Shown: positions 26,253-34,748, counted from the first letter of the stretch. The stretch is DNA of 47,690 nt from Sulfuriferula sp. (GCA_031291235.1 JARLJL010000016.1:1-47690), one strand, 5' to 3'. Numbers and translations: made by a program. The notes: generated by a model not told the origin, from the sequence alone.

Positions 26253-27472
26253 TAAGGTTTCCTCCCTGTTACATAGCGGTAAACTTCTTGTTTGTTGAGT
26301 GTTATCTTGGTGATAAAACCGATAGATTCGAGAACCCATAGGATACGATCGAGATTCTCCATTGAGCCAATATGTCGATGCAAGGCGCGCATAATCTCTT
26401 TACGCGAAGACTGTCCACGCTTTTCGATGAACGTATGCACGCGAGCTGTAATAGCCGCGTCGATACTATCACCCGCGCCACGAAAGAGTTTTTCGAGTGT
26501 GACGATTACTTGGTTAATCTCAGTAATCGCGTTTCCCATGTCGATGTCGGTTATTATGAGGCTGTCTCCACGAGACGCGCTGAGTACCATGGCGAGCTTG
26601 AGAACATGAGCCTTGACGCGTGCGCGGAAGTTTGATATAGCTTCTGAATCTTCGTCCTTAACACTAGCTCGGTTTTGAATCAGAAACCGTTCAAACATAA
26701 TCCGTGCTGACGGGTCTACTTTAAACTCGCCGCGTAGAGCAGCTATCTCATGAAGATCATGAGCGAGATTATCGTACAGAGCCTTGCTTTTTGGATTCTT
26801 TTTCAGCGGCTGAGGCCATGGCAGGTCTTTTGAAGCATTCTCTGCATAAATAAACAAACACCGTGAAGAAAACCCACCAGTAATAACCATAGAGGCTTCC
26901 CGCTTTACGTTTCGGAGAAAGTCCGGGACGCTCGCGGCAAGCAGGGAACAACACATACTCGTTATACTTACGGAGCCTTTGTTTTTCGTCTGATAGTCGA
27001 AGGTTGTTTTGCTCCACGCTTCCTCCAAAAACTCCAGCATCCACTCACTCGCGCCGAGAAGTACGCGCAGTTCGGTTGAGAAAATGATGCAGTTGTGATC
27101 CTGATTTCCCATTAAAAGCTGCTGGCCTTGTACCTTCATTGGCCCACTCCAGCCGTCAGCTATGCGTTCAATGATTTTTTCCGCCGTGATACGATCCGAG
27201 AGTGTGTTAACAAGTGTAGGCTTGGATTCTTTGATAAGATCGTCTACGAGATTCATCACTGTACCTTTACCAATTCCAGGTGGAGCGACCAGCACGATGA
27301 ATTGATTTGGGTATAGTGTGTAAGTCCCGATCTCAAAAAACACGTTATTCTTCATTGTCGCGCCGATGAGAGACAGCGCGCTCCAGAGAATGAAGTTTTC
27401 AGGAGCATCAGTGTGTGGAGAGACGCATTCTAAAAAGCTCTCATGCCACGGTTTCTTTAACAATCGGGCCAC
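26252..27472 (-). CDS. DUF3987-type P-loop ATPase (putative replicative helicase/primase-helicase)
   Basis: A 406-residue protein. An N-terminal PWHESFLECVSPHTDAPENF segment and LSLIGATMKNNVFFEIG are followed by a Walker A (APPGIGKGT, residues 63-71). The Walker B-like CIIFSTELRVLLG near residue 130 and the KTTFDYQTKNKGSV and ASVPDFL motifs are usual in DUF3987 proteins. A winged-helix-like C-terminus (SSRKEIMRALHRH) completes it. In phages this family usually sits with PolA and probably supplies helicase activity. The start is GTG with AAGGGG upstream. It lies between the HTH gene and the GroES-like gene in one operon. Confidence 0.75.
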   Translation of the reverse strand: MARLLKKPWHESFLECVSPHTDAPENFILWSALSLIGATMKNNVFFEIGTYTLYPNQFIVLVAPPGIGKGTVMNLVDDLIKESKPTLVNTLSDRITAEKIIERIADGWSGPMKVQGQQLLMGNQDHNCIIFSTELRVLLGASEWMLEFLEEAWSKTTFDYQTKNKGSVSITSMCCSLLAASVPDFLRNVKREASMVITGGFSSRCLFIYAENASKDLPWPQPLKKNPKSKALYDNLAHDLHEIAALRGEFKVDPSARIMFERFLIQNRASVKDEDSEAISNFRARVKAHVLKLAMVLSASRGDSLIITDIDMGNAITEINQVIVTLEKLFRGAGDSIDAAITARVHTFIEKRGQSSRKEIMRALHRHIGSMENLDRILWVLESIGFITKITLNKQEVYRYVTGRKP

Positions 27473-27481
27473 GGAGTCCCC

Positions 27482-27676
27482 TTAGTTCTTAACCCATTTT
27501 GGAGTGTAACCAAAAACAGCTGCTAACTGGGGCGTGATAGGACGACAACCGGCTAAAATTTCGCGCAATCTTGATGGCTCGATTTCTAGTCTTCTGGCCA
27601 GTTTTGCTTTCGCACCGTACTTAAAGGTTTTTATTGAAATTTCTTGCAGCACTTCTTCGTCATTTGTCAGCCTCAT
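27482..27676 (-). CDS. Small helix-turn-helix protein
   Basis: A 64-residue protein with a Cro/XRE-like helix-turn-helix at about residues 24-45 (KLARRLEIEPSRLREILAG) and a PITPQLAAVFGYTPKWV tail. The tail is common in small phage regulators that follow polymerase or helicase genes. The start overlaps the polymerase stop as ATGA, so it is translationally coupled. It probably regulates transcription or aids replication initiation; its target is not evident. Confidence 0.75.
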   Translation of the reverse strand: MRLTNDEEVLQEISIKTFKYGAKAKLARRLEIEPSRLREILAGCRPITPQLAAVFGYTPKWVKN

Positions 27677-29166
27677 ATCCTCACCATATCCCCTTCTTCT
27701 TTCGCAAGTTTTGCTACTTTTTCTTTGAGCTTTTCGATAGCCGCTTTGACTCCGGCGCGAGTGAATTCTTTGATTTTGACTGTCGTGTTGAAGTCGTATC
27801 CAACCTCTGCCTCGATAGGGATTTCAAGTTCGATGCCATTATGGAATTTGATAGTTCTCTTAAAAGCAGCCTGAGTACGAAGCAGATATTTATACACTGT
27901 CTCCACATCATCTCGCACGTCTTGTACAACTGAATCGTGTCCTTCTTGGACGATGGTTCTTTCTGCAACTGGATACTGAGATTCAAGAGCGAGAACTGCA
28001 AATCCTGTATTATCTCCGACAACTGATTGCGGTATGTAAGCGTAGGCTTCTTTGAAGACTGTGCTGTTGTGGTCATTCGGTCGCGCTCCTAGGAACAAAC
28101 GTTCTCTGCCAAAAGGCGTTTTAAGCATTCTGGTGTTTGAGATTGTGTCTTGGACGTACTTGTGAAACACACGCTTGATGTTAGGATCGAGTTCACCCAT
28201 ACGATCGAGGAGTTTCTGACACTGAGGCACGGGAATGAAGTGGCCTTCTTTAATCAATGACTCACTCATCATATTAGCACGTTCGTCGTAGTTAGAAGCG
28301 TGGCGCGTCTTCTTACCCAAGTACCGTTCTATTGACTCTTTCCATTCCTCAGGCGTTTTAGCGTTTAACGGTATTCCAAAGATATTAGACGCTAGCTTTG
28401 TATGTCGATCCGTGCCACTACGAAGTTCGGCTAAGGCATTATGATTCTCTGCTAACGCGGATACCGGCCAATCCTCCGCGCTAATCTGATCGACCATTAG
28501 CAATATATTCCCCGGACGTGCTACATAACACCGCCGTGCGAGATGCGCGATGTCAGAATGTTTTGGAAATGTTTGAGAGTTACCGCCGTAGCCGAACGTA
28601 TGGCATCTACACGAGCGACGGCCTGTGAGAGTCCCGGCGACGTTATAGTTGGACAACCAGAGACTGAGGTCGCCTTGTTTATATAAGAGAGCGTTAAGAT
28701 ACGCGGAGCGAAGTTTTGCGTACTCTCGTACTTTGAGAATCGCCTTGATTGACGGATCGCCACCGGGATAACCAAATTGGTTTTTGAGTAGAATCTTTTG
28801 TAGGACAAGCTCTTGCGTTGATTCTTTCGATTCATATTCTCCTTCGTCGTTTTTGACTGAAACTTTGGGTATCTCGTAACCAAGAGATTTTAGCTTGTCG
28901 AGGAGGCGATATTTACCCTGAGTGGCGTTAAGGTTGACCGCGCCACTAAACGTACCATCCTTCTCCTCTACAGGATTATTCTCCGCTCCAATAAAAACCT
29001 TGCATCCCCACTGAGTCGAGGCTATTGCAAGTTGGCGCGTTATCTCTGCCTGCACAATAGCTTTCGCCTGCGCCACGCGAGCAGGATCGACCACGATACC
29101 ACGATTGCCTATATCGTAGTAAGCGGCTTGTAGAGCGTGTTCGTAGGTGCTAGTTACGCGGTCCAT
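27673..29166 (-). CDS. DNA polymerase I family, polymerase domain only
   Basis: A 497-residue family A polymerase that lacks an exonuclease domain. Motif A is LLMVDQISAEDWPVSALA (catalytic D226, with the steric-gate-type Glu in AED); motif B is KKTRHASNYDERANMM (about residues 285-300); motif C is GHDSVVQDV (H410, D411, with Ser instead of the usual Glu). The fingers/thumb region begins near residue 120. The proofreading domain is on a separate protein at 30424, so holoenzyme function would need the two to associate. The start overlaps the small upstream gene by 17 bases. Activity of the HDS motif is likely, since some phage PolA proteins carry it, but this was not tested. Confidence 0.88.
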   Translation of the reverse strand: MDRVTSTYEHALQAAYYDIGNRGIVVDPARVAQAKAIVQAEITRQLAIASTQWGCKVFIGAENNPVEEKDGTFSGAVNLNATQGKYRLLDKLKSLGYEIPKVSVKNDEGEYESKESTQELVLQKILLKNQFGYPGGDPSIKAILKVREYAKLRSAYLNALLYKQGDLSLWLSNYNVAGTLTGRRSCRCHTFGYGGNSQTFPKHSDIAHLARRCYVARPGNILLMVDQISAEDWPVSALAENHNALAELRSGTDRHTKLASNIFGIPLNAKTPEEWKESIERYLGKKTRHASNYDERANMMSESLIKEGHFIPVPQCQKLLDRMGELDPNIKRVFHKYVQDTISNTRMLKTPFGRERLFLGARPNDHNSTVFKEAYAYIPQSVVGDNTGFAVLALESQYPVAERTIVQEGHDSVVQDVRDDVETVYKYLLRTQAAFKRTIKFHNGIELEIPIEAEVGYDFNTTVKIKEFTRAGVKAAIEKLKEKVAKLAKEEGDMVRI

Positions 29167-29323
29167 CAGAATCCTTCGTCTTCATCGCTTCGAGTTCCTG
29201 CTTTGATGGCTCGTGGTCCATTATGAAATGTTCTCCACCATGTCCACGCTCACGCATACAGTAGGTGCTGCTGGTTTTTGATAACCAGATTACTTCGTGA
29301 CAGAGTATCTTTGTGTTAGTCAC
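29150..29323 (-). CDS. Small hypothetical protein upstream of the polymerase
   Basis: A 57-residue ORF starting with GTG at 29323, with AAGGAG five bases upstream and a TAGTG overlap with the previous stop. It contains a Cys/His-rich first half (ILCHEVIWL, STYCMRERGHGGEHF) and a charged second half. It fills the otherwise empty spacer in the operon and overlaps the polymerase start by 17 bases. Possibly a metal-binding accessory peptide; no family recognised. Confidence 0.65.
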   Translation of the reverse strand: MTNTKILCHEVIWLSKTSSTYCMRERGHGGEHFIMDHEPSKQELEAMKTKDSDGPRN

Positions 29324-29856
29324 TAGATCTCCTTGCCTGCGCGGGCGGCGAGTCCTGCGAAGTAGAACTCCATCATCGCGTTGAACGCCACGGCAGCTAA
29401 TTGATGGGTGTCTGTTCCGAAATGGTCGTGCGCTTCGTGACTGAGGTACATAGAGAAATGCTCACGCGCATGGTCAGCGATTACCTGCGAAGTCGTGCGC
29501 TTCAAATCCCCACGTGACGCATCCCCCTTCAGTCGCCTCGATTGAAAACTGAGTGGGCCATATTTCTCGAATCCGTAGCGCCCTATATCGTTCATCGCGG
29601 CCAAAAATTCAGGTATCAAGTATTCGACACTGAGCCTCTCGCACTTTGCGCGCAGTTCGTCGCGCTCGGCTTCTAGGGCGGCTAATATTACGTGAAGGTC
29701 AAGATTGGCTTCAGCTATGTATTGATCTTCGCGGAGAGTCGCCTCAAGGGATGCGATGCGCTTCTCTAATTCGGGGCGCTCGCATTCGATGCCCATTGAA
29801 TCGGTGCGTCCGCAGTATTGCGGGAAGTCATCTTCCGGTATCTTCGCATCAGTCAT
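29323..29856 (-). CDS. DUF5664/MazZ-like putative nucleotide-related protein
   Basis: A 177-residue protein. The N-terminal half is a charged coiled coil (about 28-75). The C-terminal half has a DUF5664-like pattern: FLAAMNDIGRYGFEKYG, then HAREHFSMYLSHEAHDHFG, TDTHQLAAVAFNAMMEF. That family (N-terminal part of dATP/dGTP diphosphohydrolases) is an all-helical MazG-type fold that binds Mg and dNTPs. The acidic residues needed for catalysis are not clearly complete, so enzymatic function is uncertain. The ribosome site is AAAGGAG. It is in the polymerase operon, consistent with a link to nucleotide pools. Confidence 0.6.
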   Translation of the reverse strand: MTDAKIPEDDFPQYCGRTDSMGIECERPELEKRIASLEATLREDQYIAEANLDLHVILAALEAERDELRAKCERLSVEYLIPEFLAAMNDIGRYGFEKYGPLSFQSRRLKGDASRGDLKRTTSQVIADHAREHFSMYLSHEAHDHFGTDTHQLAAVAFNAMMEFYFAGLAARAGKEI

Positions 29857-30406
29857 GGTGCGGCTCCTTTAAAGGCGTCTGCGATTGTGCCCACTGCATA
29901 ACGGCATCATGCAGGATGCTGTGCTTAAACGTATTTTCGAGGTGGATGGCTCCCTTCTTAATACCTCCATCAAAGCATAGCCAAAACCCATCCTCACCGT
30001 GATTGAGTTCAAGTCCCGCGATTGTCAATTTCGTTGCTTTCCTCTGCACCACAGCCCCGTCCGCAGGCGCTACCGGCTGCGCACTATACGCCCCTGCGAA
30101 TTTAACGCTGCTCTTACCTGCATCATAAGCAGCCTCACACAGAGCCTCGCGCTTGTCGAACCATGGCACATCCTCAGTGTCTGGGTCGATCATCCTGCCT
30201 TGCGAATTCCACCAATCACGGAAGGATATTGGTGCTACCGGCTGCGCTGCCTCGCGACGTTTGCTTAGGAAATCTTGCGTGTCCTGCAAATTCTCTGCGA
30301 GTGTTGCTTCCTGTAATTCGCGAAGACATGGAACGCATCCCACGTCTCCCTTAAAGCCGCCATGCTTCGGGCAGTTGTACACATTACCAACAATGTCGTT
30401 TATCAT
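29849..30406 (-). CDS. Hypothetical protein with CxxH/CxxC zinc-like motif
   Basis: A 185-residue protein. The start at 30406, 17 bases after the preceding stop with AAAGGGA upstream, is preferred over an upstream start inside that gene. An N-terminal CPKHGGFKGDVGCVPC segment is a probable small zinc site. Tandem 'AQPVAP' repeats at about residues 53 and 109 separate short helical and beta segments (FRDWWNSQGRMI, LCFDGGIKKGAI). Such composite proteins with repeated linker motifs are common among phage early proteins. Function unknown. Confidence 0.65.
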   Translation of the reverse strand: MINDIVGNVYNCPKHGGFKGDVGCVPCLRELQEATLAENLQDTQDFLSKRREAAQPVAPISFRDWWNSQGRMIDPDTEDVPWFDKREALCEAAYDAGKSSVKFAGAYSAQPVAPADGAVVQRKATKLTIAGLELNHGEDGFWLCFDGGIKKGAIHLENTFKHSILHDAVMQWAQSQTPLKEPHHD

Positions 30407-30423
30407 TGCGTCCCTTTCTGCCA

Positions 30424-31515
30424 CTATCTCAAATGTGGCCTTGCGTTGAATTCTTCTTCTTGTTGTTCCCAAACTTCATACGTCACGCAAGCGTCAAGAC
30501 AGTTATAACGTCTGTAGTTATTCATATACTTATATGACCAGTTATGTCCTTCGTCTTTATAGTACGGTTCGCGCGTGTACTGACGAGTCATGAATTGTAA
30601 CTTATGCGACAGTTCTGGCCATAGTATATGGTGACGTTGTAGTGTGTCTTGTATCTTGTGGAGGTTTAGACTAAACCCAAGCATCTTGTAGAAATACGAA
30701 TCGTAGTTGAAAAAGTTTTGTCCAATCGTCGTGACGTTCAAGTACATCTTTTCGAGGCGCTTCCACAATTCACGATTCTCACTTGGCTTGTCCCGAAACA
30801 ACCGAAAGCTAATACCAAATCGCGGCGAGTTTGCCAGTCCGATCAATATCGGATACCCCGGATGAGGATAATAATCCTTCGTTCTGTACACGGGATTCTC
30901 AATATCATTCGAGACATAAGGAGACGCTATCATCTGGTCGATGTAACCAAGAAGTTCATCCAACTCCATATCGTGAAATTTAAGCACACGTTCGGGGAGA
31001 GGCTGAAGTTTATGATGATTATGATAATACTTAAGCTCTTCCCTCAGCTTCTGAAAATCAAAAAACGTCGTGACATTCCGTTCTGTCCAATCAGCCATGC
31101 AGCGATCAGGACCATAGAACGGCATCATGTAGTGTGGGTAATGCAGGTTCGGACTGATAAGAAGAGAGCCAGCGTTTTTCTGAAGCTGGCCTTTATACTC
31201 TTCCGGGTCTTTCTTGGCGCGCAGTTCGGGAAGAAAAACATTGCCGATCTCATTCATAGCTAGTATGAAAGGTGGCTGATACTGACTTAACGCACCTTCT
31301 ACATTCGACACCGCGTTAGGAGCGTCGGTGTTAGGACGGCGGCAAGTGACGTAGCAGTCGTTTAAGCTCACGCCCGCCTCTCGTAGCATCTTGTCCAAAG
31401 CATTACCCATTCCGCCAGAGCATAGAAATCCCTTGTCCACGTCACTTGAAAATGGACGCTCCATGACTATCCAGAGTCTTGAGCCTGCGTCACCGCGATT
31501 TGATATGTAGGGCAT
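30424..31515 (-). CDS. UDG-like domain fused to a DnaQ/PolA-type 3'-5' exonuclease
   Basis: A 363-residue protein. Residues 12-150 resemble family 4/5 uracil-DNA glycosylases (RLWIVMERPFSS, then GGMGNALDKMLREAGVSLND, CYVTCRRPN, and a late HYPHYMMP). The GEAPG loop is altered and the N-terminal iron-sulfur cysteines are absent, so glycosylase activity is doubtful. Residues 180-363 carry a DEDD exonuclease: NDIEN (D204, E206), TIGQNFFNYDSYF (D272) and RRYNCLDACVTYEV (Y337, D341). The missing polymerase domain is at 27673. SPO1-like polymerases also carry a UDG-like domain N-terminal to exo and pol, so this looks like that architecture split in two. Confidence 0.82.
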   Translation of the reverse strand: MPYISNRGDAGSRLWIVMERPFSSDVDKGFLCSGGMGNALDKMLREAGVSLNDCYVTCRRPNTDAPNAVSNVEGALSQYQPPFILAMNEIGNVFLPELRAKKDPEEYKGQLQKNAGSLLISPNLHYPHYMMPFYGPDRCMADWTERNVTTFFDFQKLREELKYYHNHHKLQPLPERVLKFHDMELDELLGYIDQMIASPYVSNDIENPVYRTKDYYPHPGYPILIGLANSPRFGISFRLFRDKPSENRELWKRLEKMYLNVTTIGQNFFNYDSYFYKMLGFSLNLHKIQDTLQRHHILWPELSHKLQFMTRQYTREPYYKDEGHNWSYKYMNNYRRYNCLDACVTYEVWEQQEEEFNARPHLR

Positions 31516-31728
31516 TTAACTCTCACGTTCTTTTGGATATTCTACATGTCCTATTCCATCAGGTGTCAGTGTATAACGCATGAGAGGAGATTCAGTCATA
31601 GCCCCGCTTATTAAATGAGCTAGCGAATGCTCTAGAAACTGACTTTCTAAATCTGGATTATCCCCAGATAACCAGACCTTAACTTCCATTCTACAGAGTT
31701 CTGGCTTAGAGATCGTATCAAACTCCAT
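31516..31728 (-). CDS. Small hypothetical early protein
   Basis: A 70-residue acidic protein (SKPELCRMEVKVWLSG, LAHLISGAMTESPLMRYTL) with AAAAGGAG upstream. The first strand (MEVKVWLSG) and following helix suggest a compact alpha/beta fold. It lies just after a terminator-like hairpin (31757-31784), so it heads the downstream polymerase segment. No family recognised. Confidence 0.7.
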   Translation of the reverse strand: MEFDTISKPELCRMEVKVWLSGDNPDLESQFLEHSLAHLISGAMTESPLMRYTLTPDGIGHVEYPKERES

Positions 31729-31756
31729 TTTTTAACTCCTTTTTGAATTTTACCGA

Positions 31757-31784
31757 AAATAAACCACCCCATTTCTGAGGTGGT
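31757..31784 (-). terminator. Intrinsic terminator within the early operon
   Basis: On the - strand ACCACCTC pairs with GGGGTGGT (one G-T wobble) around a six-base loop, followed by TTTATTTT. It separates the recombination genes from the polymerase genes. No obvious promoter lies just downstream, so partial termination or antitermination would set the polymerase level. Confidence 0.65.
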
Positions 31785-31821
31785 CCCAAAAGAGTCTGTG
31801 AAGTGCTACGGCTATTCTCCG

Positions 31822-32346
31822 TTAGCCTCTGATAAGATTCGTGCTGTGCTTCTCTGTGCAGCCAGGAACTTTGCAGATGTATTGGCGCACTTCGTTCTTC
31901 TCTTTATACCCGCCGGTTGCTGGAGTGAATGCGAGTTCCACTTCCATCGTTGCGTTGAGTAACGGACCCTGATACTTCCAATCCTCCGGCTTCACGCTCG
32001 GATCTTCTGATCCAACAAACACGCCGGGAATTGTGAAGTCAGCCTTCTCAGTGCCCGCGTTTTCATTTTGGACTTCTTCCATCGTCAGCCCACAAGCGTG
32101 GACGAAATCAACGATAATCCACGGCGCCTTGGTATTCAAACCGGGAAATACCTTACGGCCCTCATACTCAGCGTTGCCGATGATGACAACATCGGGATTG
32201 AGATTCATGCTCTCGCTCTCGGTTTGACCTTCCTTGATCTTCGCAGGCTTCTGCTTGAAACCTTTGAGCTGGAGAGTGTAAACACCTACTGGAACTGGAG
32301 GTGCTCCGGTGAGTTGTTCTTTCTGAAAGTTCATCGAAAATGCCAT
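31822..32346 (-). CDS. DUF669-like putative single-stranded DNA-binding protein
   Basis: A 174-residue protein. The pattern of VPVGVYTLQLKGFKQK, ESESMNLNPDVVIIGNAEYEG, GRKVFPGL and a helical middle (WIIVDFVHACGL) is that of DUF669-like phage proteins, which usually sit next to Sak4/RecA-like ATPases and probably bind single-stranded DNA. A CKVPGC pair near the C-terminus could bind metal. The ribosome site is AAAAGGAGC. It follows the Sak4-like gene and ends 38 bases before a terminator. Confidence 0.65.
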   Translation of the reverse strand: MAFSMNFQKEQLTGAPPVPVGVYTLQLKGFKQKPAKIKEGQTESESMNLNPDVVIIGNAEYEGRKVFPGLNTKAPWIIVDFVHACGLTMEEVQNENAGTEKADFTIPGVFVGSEDPSVKPEDWKYQGPLLNATMEVELAFTPATGGYKEKNEVRQYICKVPGCTEKHSTNLIRG

Positions 32347-32384
32347 TGTGCTGCTCCTTTTTGAGTTTGGTTTTAAGATTGGGA

Positions 32385-33185
32385 TTACTTCGTTGCCGCA
32401 GCCGCTAACTCCGCCCGCTTTTTCTGATGCTTCGCGATCATCGCCATAATATCCGGCGGCTCGTTTACATCAAGCAGCATTGTTGTGGATGCGCGCACAT
32501 CGTAGTTTGGTTTGCAAGTCACGGTATACTTTCGTGCTCCGTCAACAGTGATACGATATACTTCGTTAAACAAGCTGAGCGAGTTCTGCAAATACTGCGG
32601 ATCGACAGTAATCAAACCCGTGTATTTGGTTTCCGTAGCTGTAGACTCGGACCTGTCTTTTTCGTCTTTTTCGTGAAAAACAAAGATAAGATTGACTCCA
32701 AGACCAGTGTACTCAGCGACGAGATACTCCACGTAACGTTGGATGCCATTGATTACGTCCCAGGAGTTACGCATTTTGATTGAGGTATTGTTACCCACTT
32801 TGATAGAGCGCGCCAGTTTTGGATCTTGGCGGAAAATCTCTTCCTCCATCGCTCGGTTCATGTAGGTGACAGTATCGTGGACGATTGTTGCTGGCAATGC
32901 GAGTTTTTTGTGAAAGTTCGCCTTCATAACAGATAAATCACTCTCCACATCCAACATCGTAGGACGACTTGTTATGTAGAGGCCAGGTTTACCTGCTAGA
33001 GAAGCAGCCCTGTTATCATGGTCGTAGTACCGGATAGGCTTGGGCGCGGTTGCCGCGAGCCAGCTTTTTCCGGTTTTGGGAAGCCCCATGATAGCAATTC
33101 GTAGCTGCTCCTCTGCGGTTATCTGCTCGGAGGCAGTGCCCTTCATGTTAAGGAAGGGGTTTGGAGTTGAAGGTGATGTTGACAT
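32385..33185 (-). CDS. Sak4-like P-loop ATPase (single-strand annealing/RecA-like)
   Basis: A 266-residue RecA-fold ATPase with Walker A MGLPKTGKSW (residues 33-42), a strand-loop YYDHDNRAA like phage P-loop proteins, a Walker B-like VNLIFVFHEKDEK, and a basic C-terminus (HQKKRAELAA). Phage Sak4 proteins promote annealing with a partner SSB; the putative SSB is directly downstream. It starts at an ATG with GGGAG and AGGA upstream. It works with the nuclease at 33609, the usual trio in phage recombination modules. Confidence 0.75.
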   Translation of the reverse strand: MSTSPSTPNPFLNMKGTASEQITAEEQLRIAIMGLPKTGKSWLAATAPKPIRYYDHDNRAASLAGKPGLYITSRPTMLDVESDLSVMKANFHKKLALPATIVHDTVTYMNRAMEEEIFRQDPKLARSIKVGNNTSIKMRNSWDVINGIQRYVEYLVAEYTGLGVNLIFVFHEKDEKDRSESTATETKYTGLITVDPQYLQNSLSLFNEVYRITVDGARKYTVTCKPNYDVRASTTMLLDVNEPPDIMAMIAKHQKKRAELAAAATK

Positions 33186-33206
33186 GGAGTTCCTGCTCCC
33201 TTAACG

Positions 33207-33584
33207 TTAAGCTGCTTTTTTCTGCGTTCCTGCACCAGGCGTGGCTGGAGGCTGCGGCGCTGGAGGATCAGGCACGATTGTCTCTGCCTTCACGCCGTCT
33301 TCTGTGGCTGGTACGGCTGCTAGAGCCTGTTGTTCTGCTAATGCATCACGCTCCTGCACTTGCAGAGTGTGGAAACGGCAAAGTTGATACTCGTTACGGA
33401 CTACTTTCTCTTCAAGCGCAGCTTTTGTCTCAGTCGCCGCTACTGCGGGTTGGATGATTGTTTCAGTCACGAGATAATCTCCAGCGCGCCAGCATTGAAG
33501 CCTGTTTGGTAACAATGCTGTGCAGTTCTGGATCTTACCCCCAGTTGCTGACAAAAGCGCATACACCTTTGTAGTTGTTCCCAT
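33207..33584 (-). CDS. Hypothetical protein with C..C..CxxH motif
   Basis: A 125-residue protein. The first half is compact (VYALLSATGGKIQNCTALLPN, LQCWRAGDYLV, then YQLCRFHTLQV) and could bind zinc through two spaced Cys and a CxxH. The second half is helical, then Pro/Ala-rich and disordered (PDPPAPQPPATPGA). It lies between the nuclease and Sak4 genes with AAAGGAAC upstream. Probably a recombination accessory protein; not recognised. Confidence 0.65.
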   Translation of the reverse strand: MGTTTKVYALLSATGGKIQNCTALLPNRLQCWRAGDYLVTETIIQPAVAATETKAALEEKVVRNEYQLCRFHTLQVQERDALAEQQALAAVPATEDGVKAETIVPDPPAPQPPATPGAGTQKKAA

Positions 33585-33608
33585 GTTTGAGTTCCTTTTC
33601 TCCTGCTC

Positions 33609-34748
33609 CTACGTCGTTGGTGCTACCGCTTCCGTATCCCAAAGCGGCGCTTTGATAAAGCCGTTGTTCAGAGTAGCAAGTTCCGCTTCTTTCGAACCCT
33701 GTCGGCATACGTCCCGAAACTTGCATGGATACATATGCCAATTCGTACAAGCACTTGTGTTACGGTATACTGGCAAACCCTCTGCCAGAGCTTCAATGTC
33801 TTCCACGAGCTTGAAGGCGGTGTTGACCATTCGCATACGATATTGCTCAAGCTGGTAGATGGTTTTACGCACTGGCACGCGGCGGAATCGTTCTTGCGGC
33901 GTGGTAGTGGGTTTTTTGCTGATGAGATTCATCAGAATCTTTGAGCAATCGCGTTTGAGAAACTGATCTTCAGGTACAATCTGAGGGAGGATCTTACTCA
34001 TCGTGTAGATGTAGCCGGTCGGACCTTCATCTGTCTCGAACTGAAGTCCCGGATCGCCGCGGAATTGACCCATGGTTTTATGGTCCATAGGGCCGATGAA
34101 GTAACCATCTTCAATCACTAGGTCCATGCGGCCAGAGAGATAAATCTCAACATCATCGTCGATGTGTAGAGGCACCTCGCCGCGTTTACCGAAGGAAATT
34201 TCCTGCCCGATTATGCGAATCTTCTCATTCTGCGGACTGAAGACAACGCTGAACTGTACCAGCAATCCGATAAATCCCATAAGCCCGCCGATGAGTTTGT
34301 ATTCCTTATGCTCTGAATGCACGTCCATTTGCATAGAGAACCACTCTTCAGTGGCGCGCTCGATTGCCCATGCGTTTGGGTCAAAGCCGGGCTTACGGAA
34401 TTCACGGTAGTATAGTTCGATCATCTTATGAAGGATGACACCAAAATCTAAAAACCACACCCGCGCTACGTTATCAACGTGTAAAGGGCTTTTTGGCGCG
34501 TATCCGTGAAGGTTGCCAAACACATAATGCTGAGGACACGCACGATATGTTTGCATTAAGTGGTTATCCACAACCATGATTAGTTTTTGTTTCTCGCTAT
34601 CGTAACGTAACCATGGTAGCGGGTTACGATCTAGAAACTCGATCAACTGACCGCTGGGTTTCATTTTAAATTCCTTTCGTATGAAAGTACGGAGTGTAGC
34701 GGAAACTTCTCCTGCTACATAATCGCGACCTTTGAGTATTGTAGCCAC
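33609..34748 (-). CDS. Cas4/RecB-like PD-(D/E)XK nuclease with four Cys
   Basis: A 379-residue protein. The catalytic core is RMDLVIEDGYFIGPMDHKTM: the first D and the D-x-K. C71 and a C-terminal trio (C334, C342, C348, spaced C-x7-C-x5-C) match the iron-sulfur cysteines of Cas4/AddB-type nucleases. In phages these enzymes resect DNA ends for Sak4-type annealing. The GTG at 34748 overlaps the previous stop (TAGTG), but an internal ATG at 34664 with AAAGGA eight bases upstream is an equally good or better start, giving 351 residues. No CRISPR genes are nearby, so this is not a Cas operon. Confidence 0.82.
   Translation of the reverse strand: MATILKGRDYVAGEVSATLRTFIRKEFKMKPSGQLIEFLDRNPLPWLRYDSEKQKLIMVVDNHLMQTYRACPQHYVFGNLHGYAPKSPLHVDNVARVWFLDFGVILHKMIELYYREFRKPGFDPNAWAIERATEEWFSMQMDVHSEHKEYKLIGGLMGFIGLLVQFSVVFSPQNEKIRIIGQEISFGKRGEVPLHIDDDVEIYLSGRMDLVIEDGYFIGPMDHKTMGQFRGDPGLQFETDEGPTGYIYTMSKILPQIVPEDQFLKRDCSKILMNLISKKPTTTPQERFRRVPVRKTIYQLEQYRMRMVNTAFKLVEDIEALAEGLPVYRNTSACTNWHMYPCKFRDVCRQGSKEAELATLNNGFIKAPLWDTEAVAPTT

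Noticed and set aside
19822-31515. 2-aminoadenine (Z) genome pathway from the PurD-like and MazZ-like genes
   Set aside because: The key enzyme PurZ is absent from a complete circle, and the PurD-like protein acts at a different step, so the pathway is not supported.
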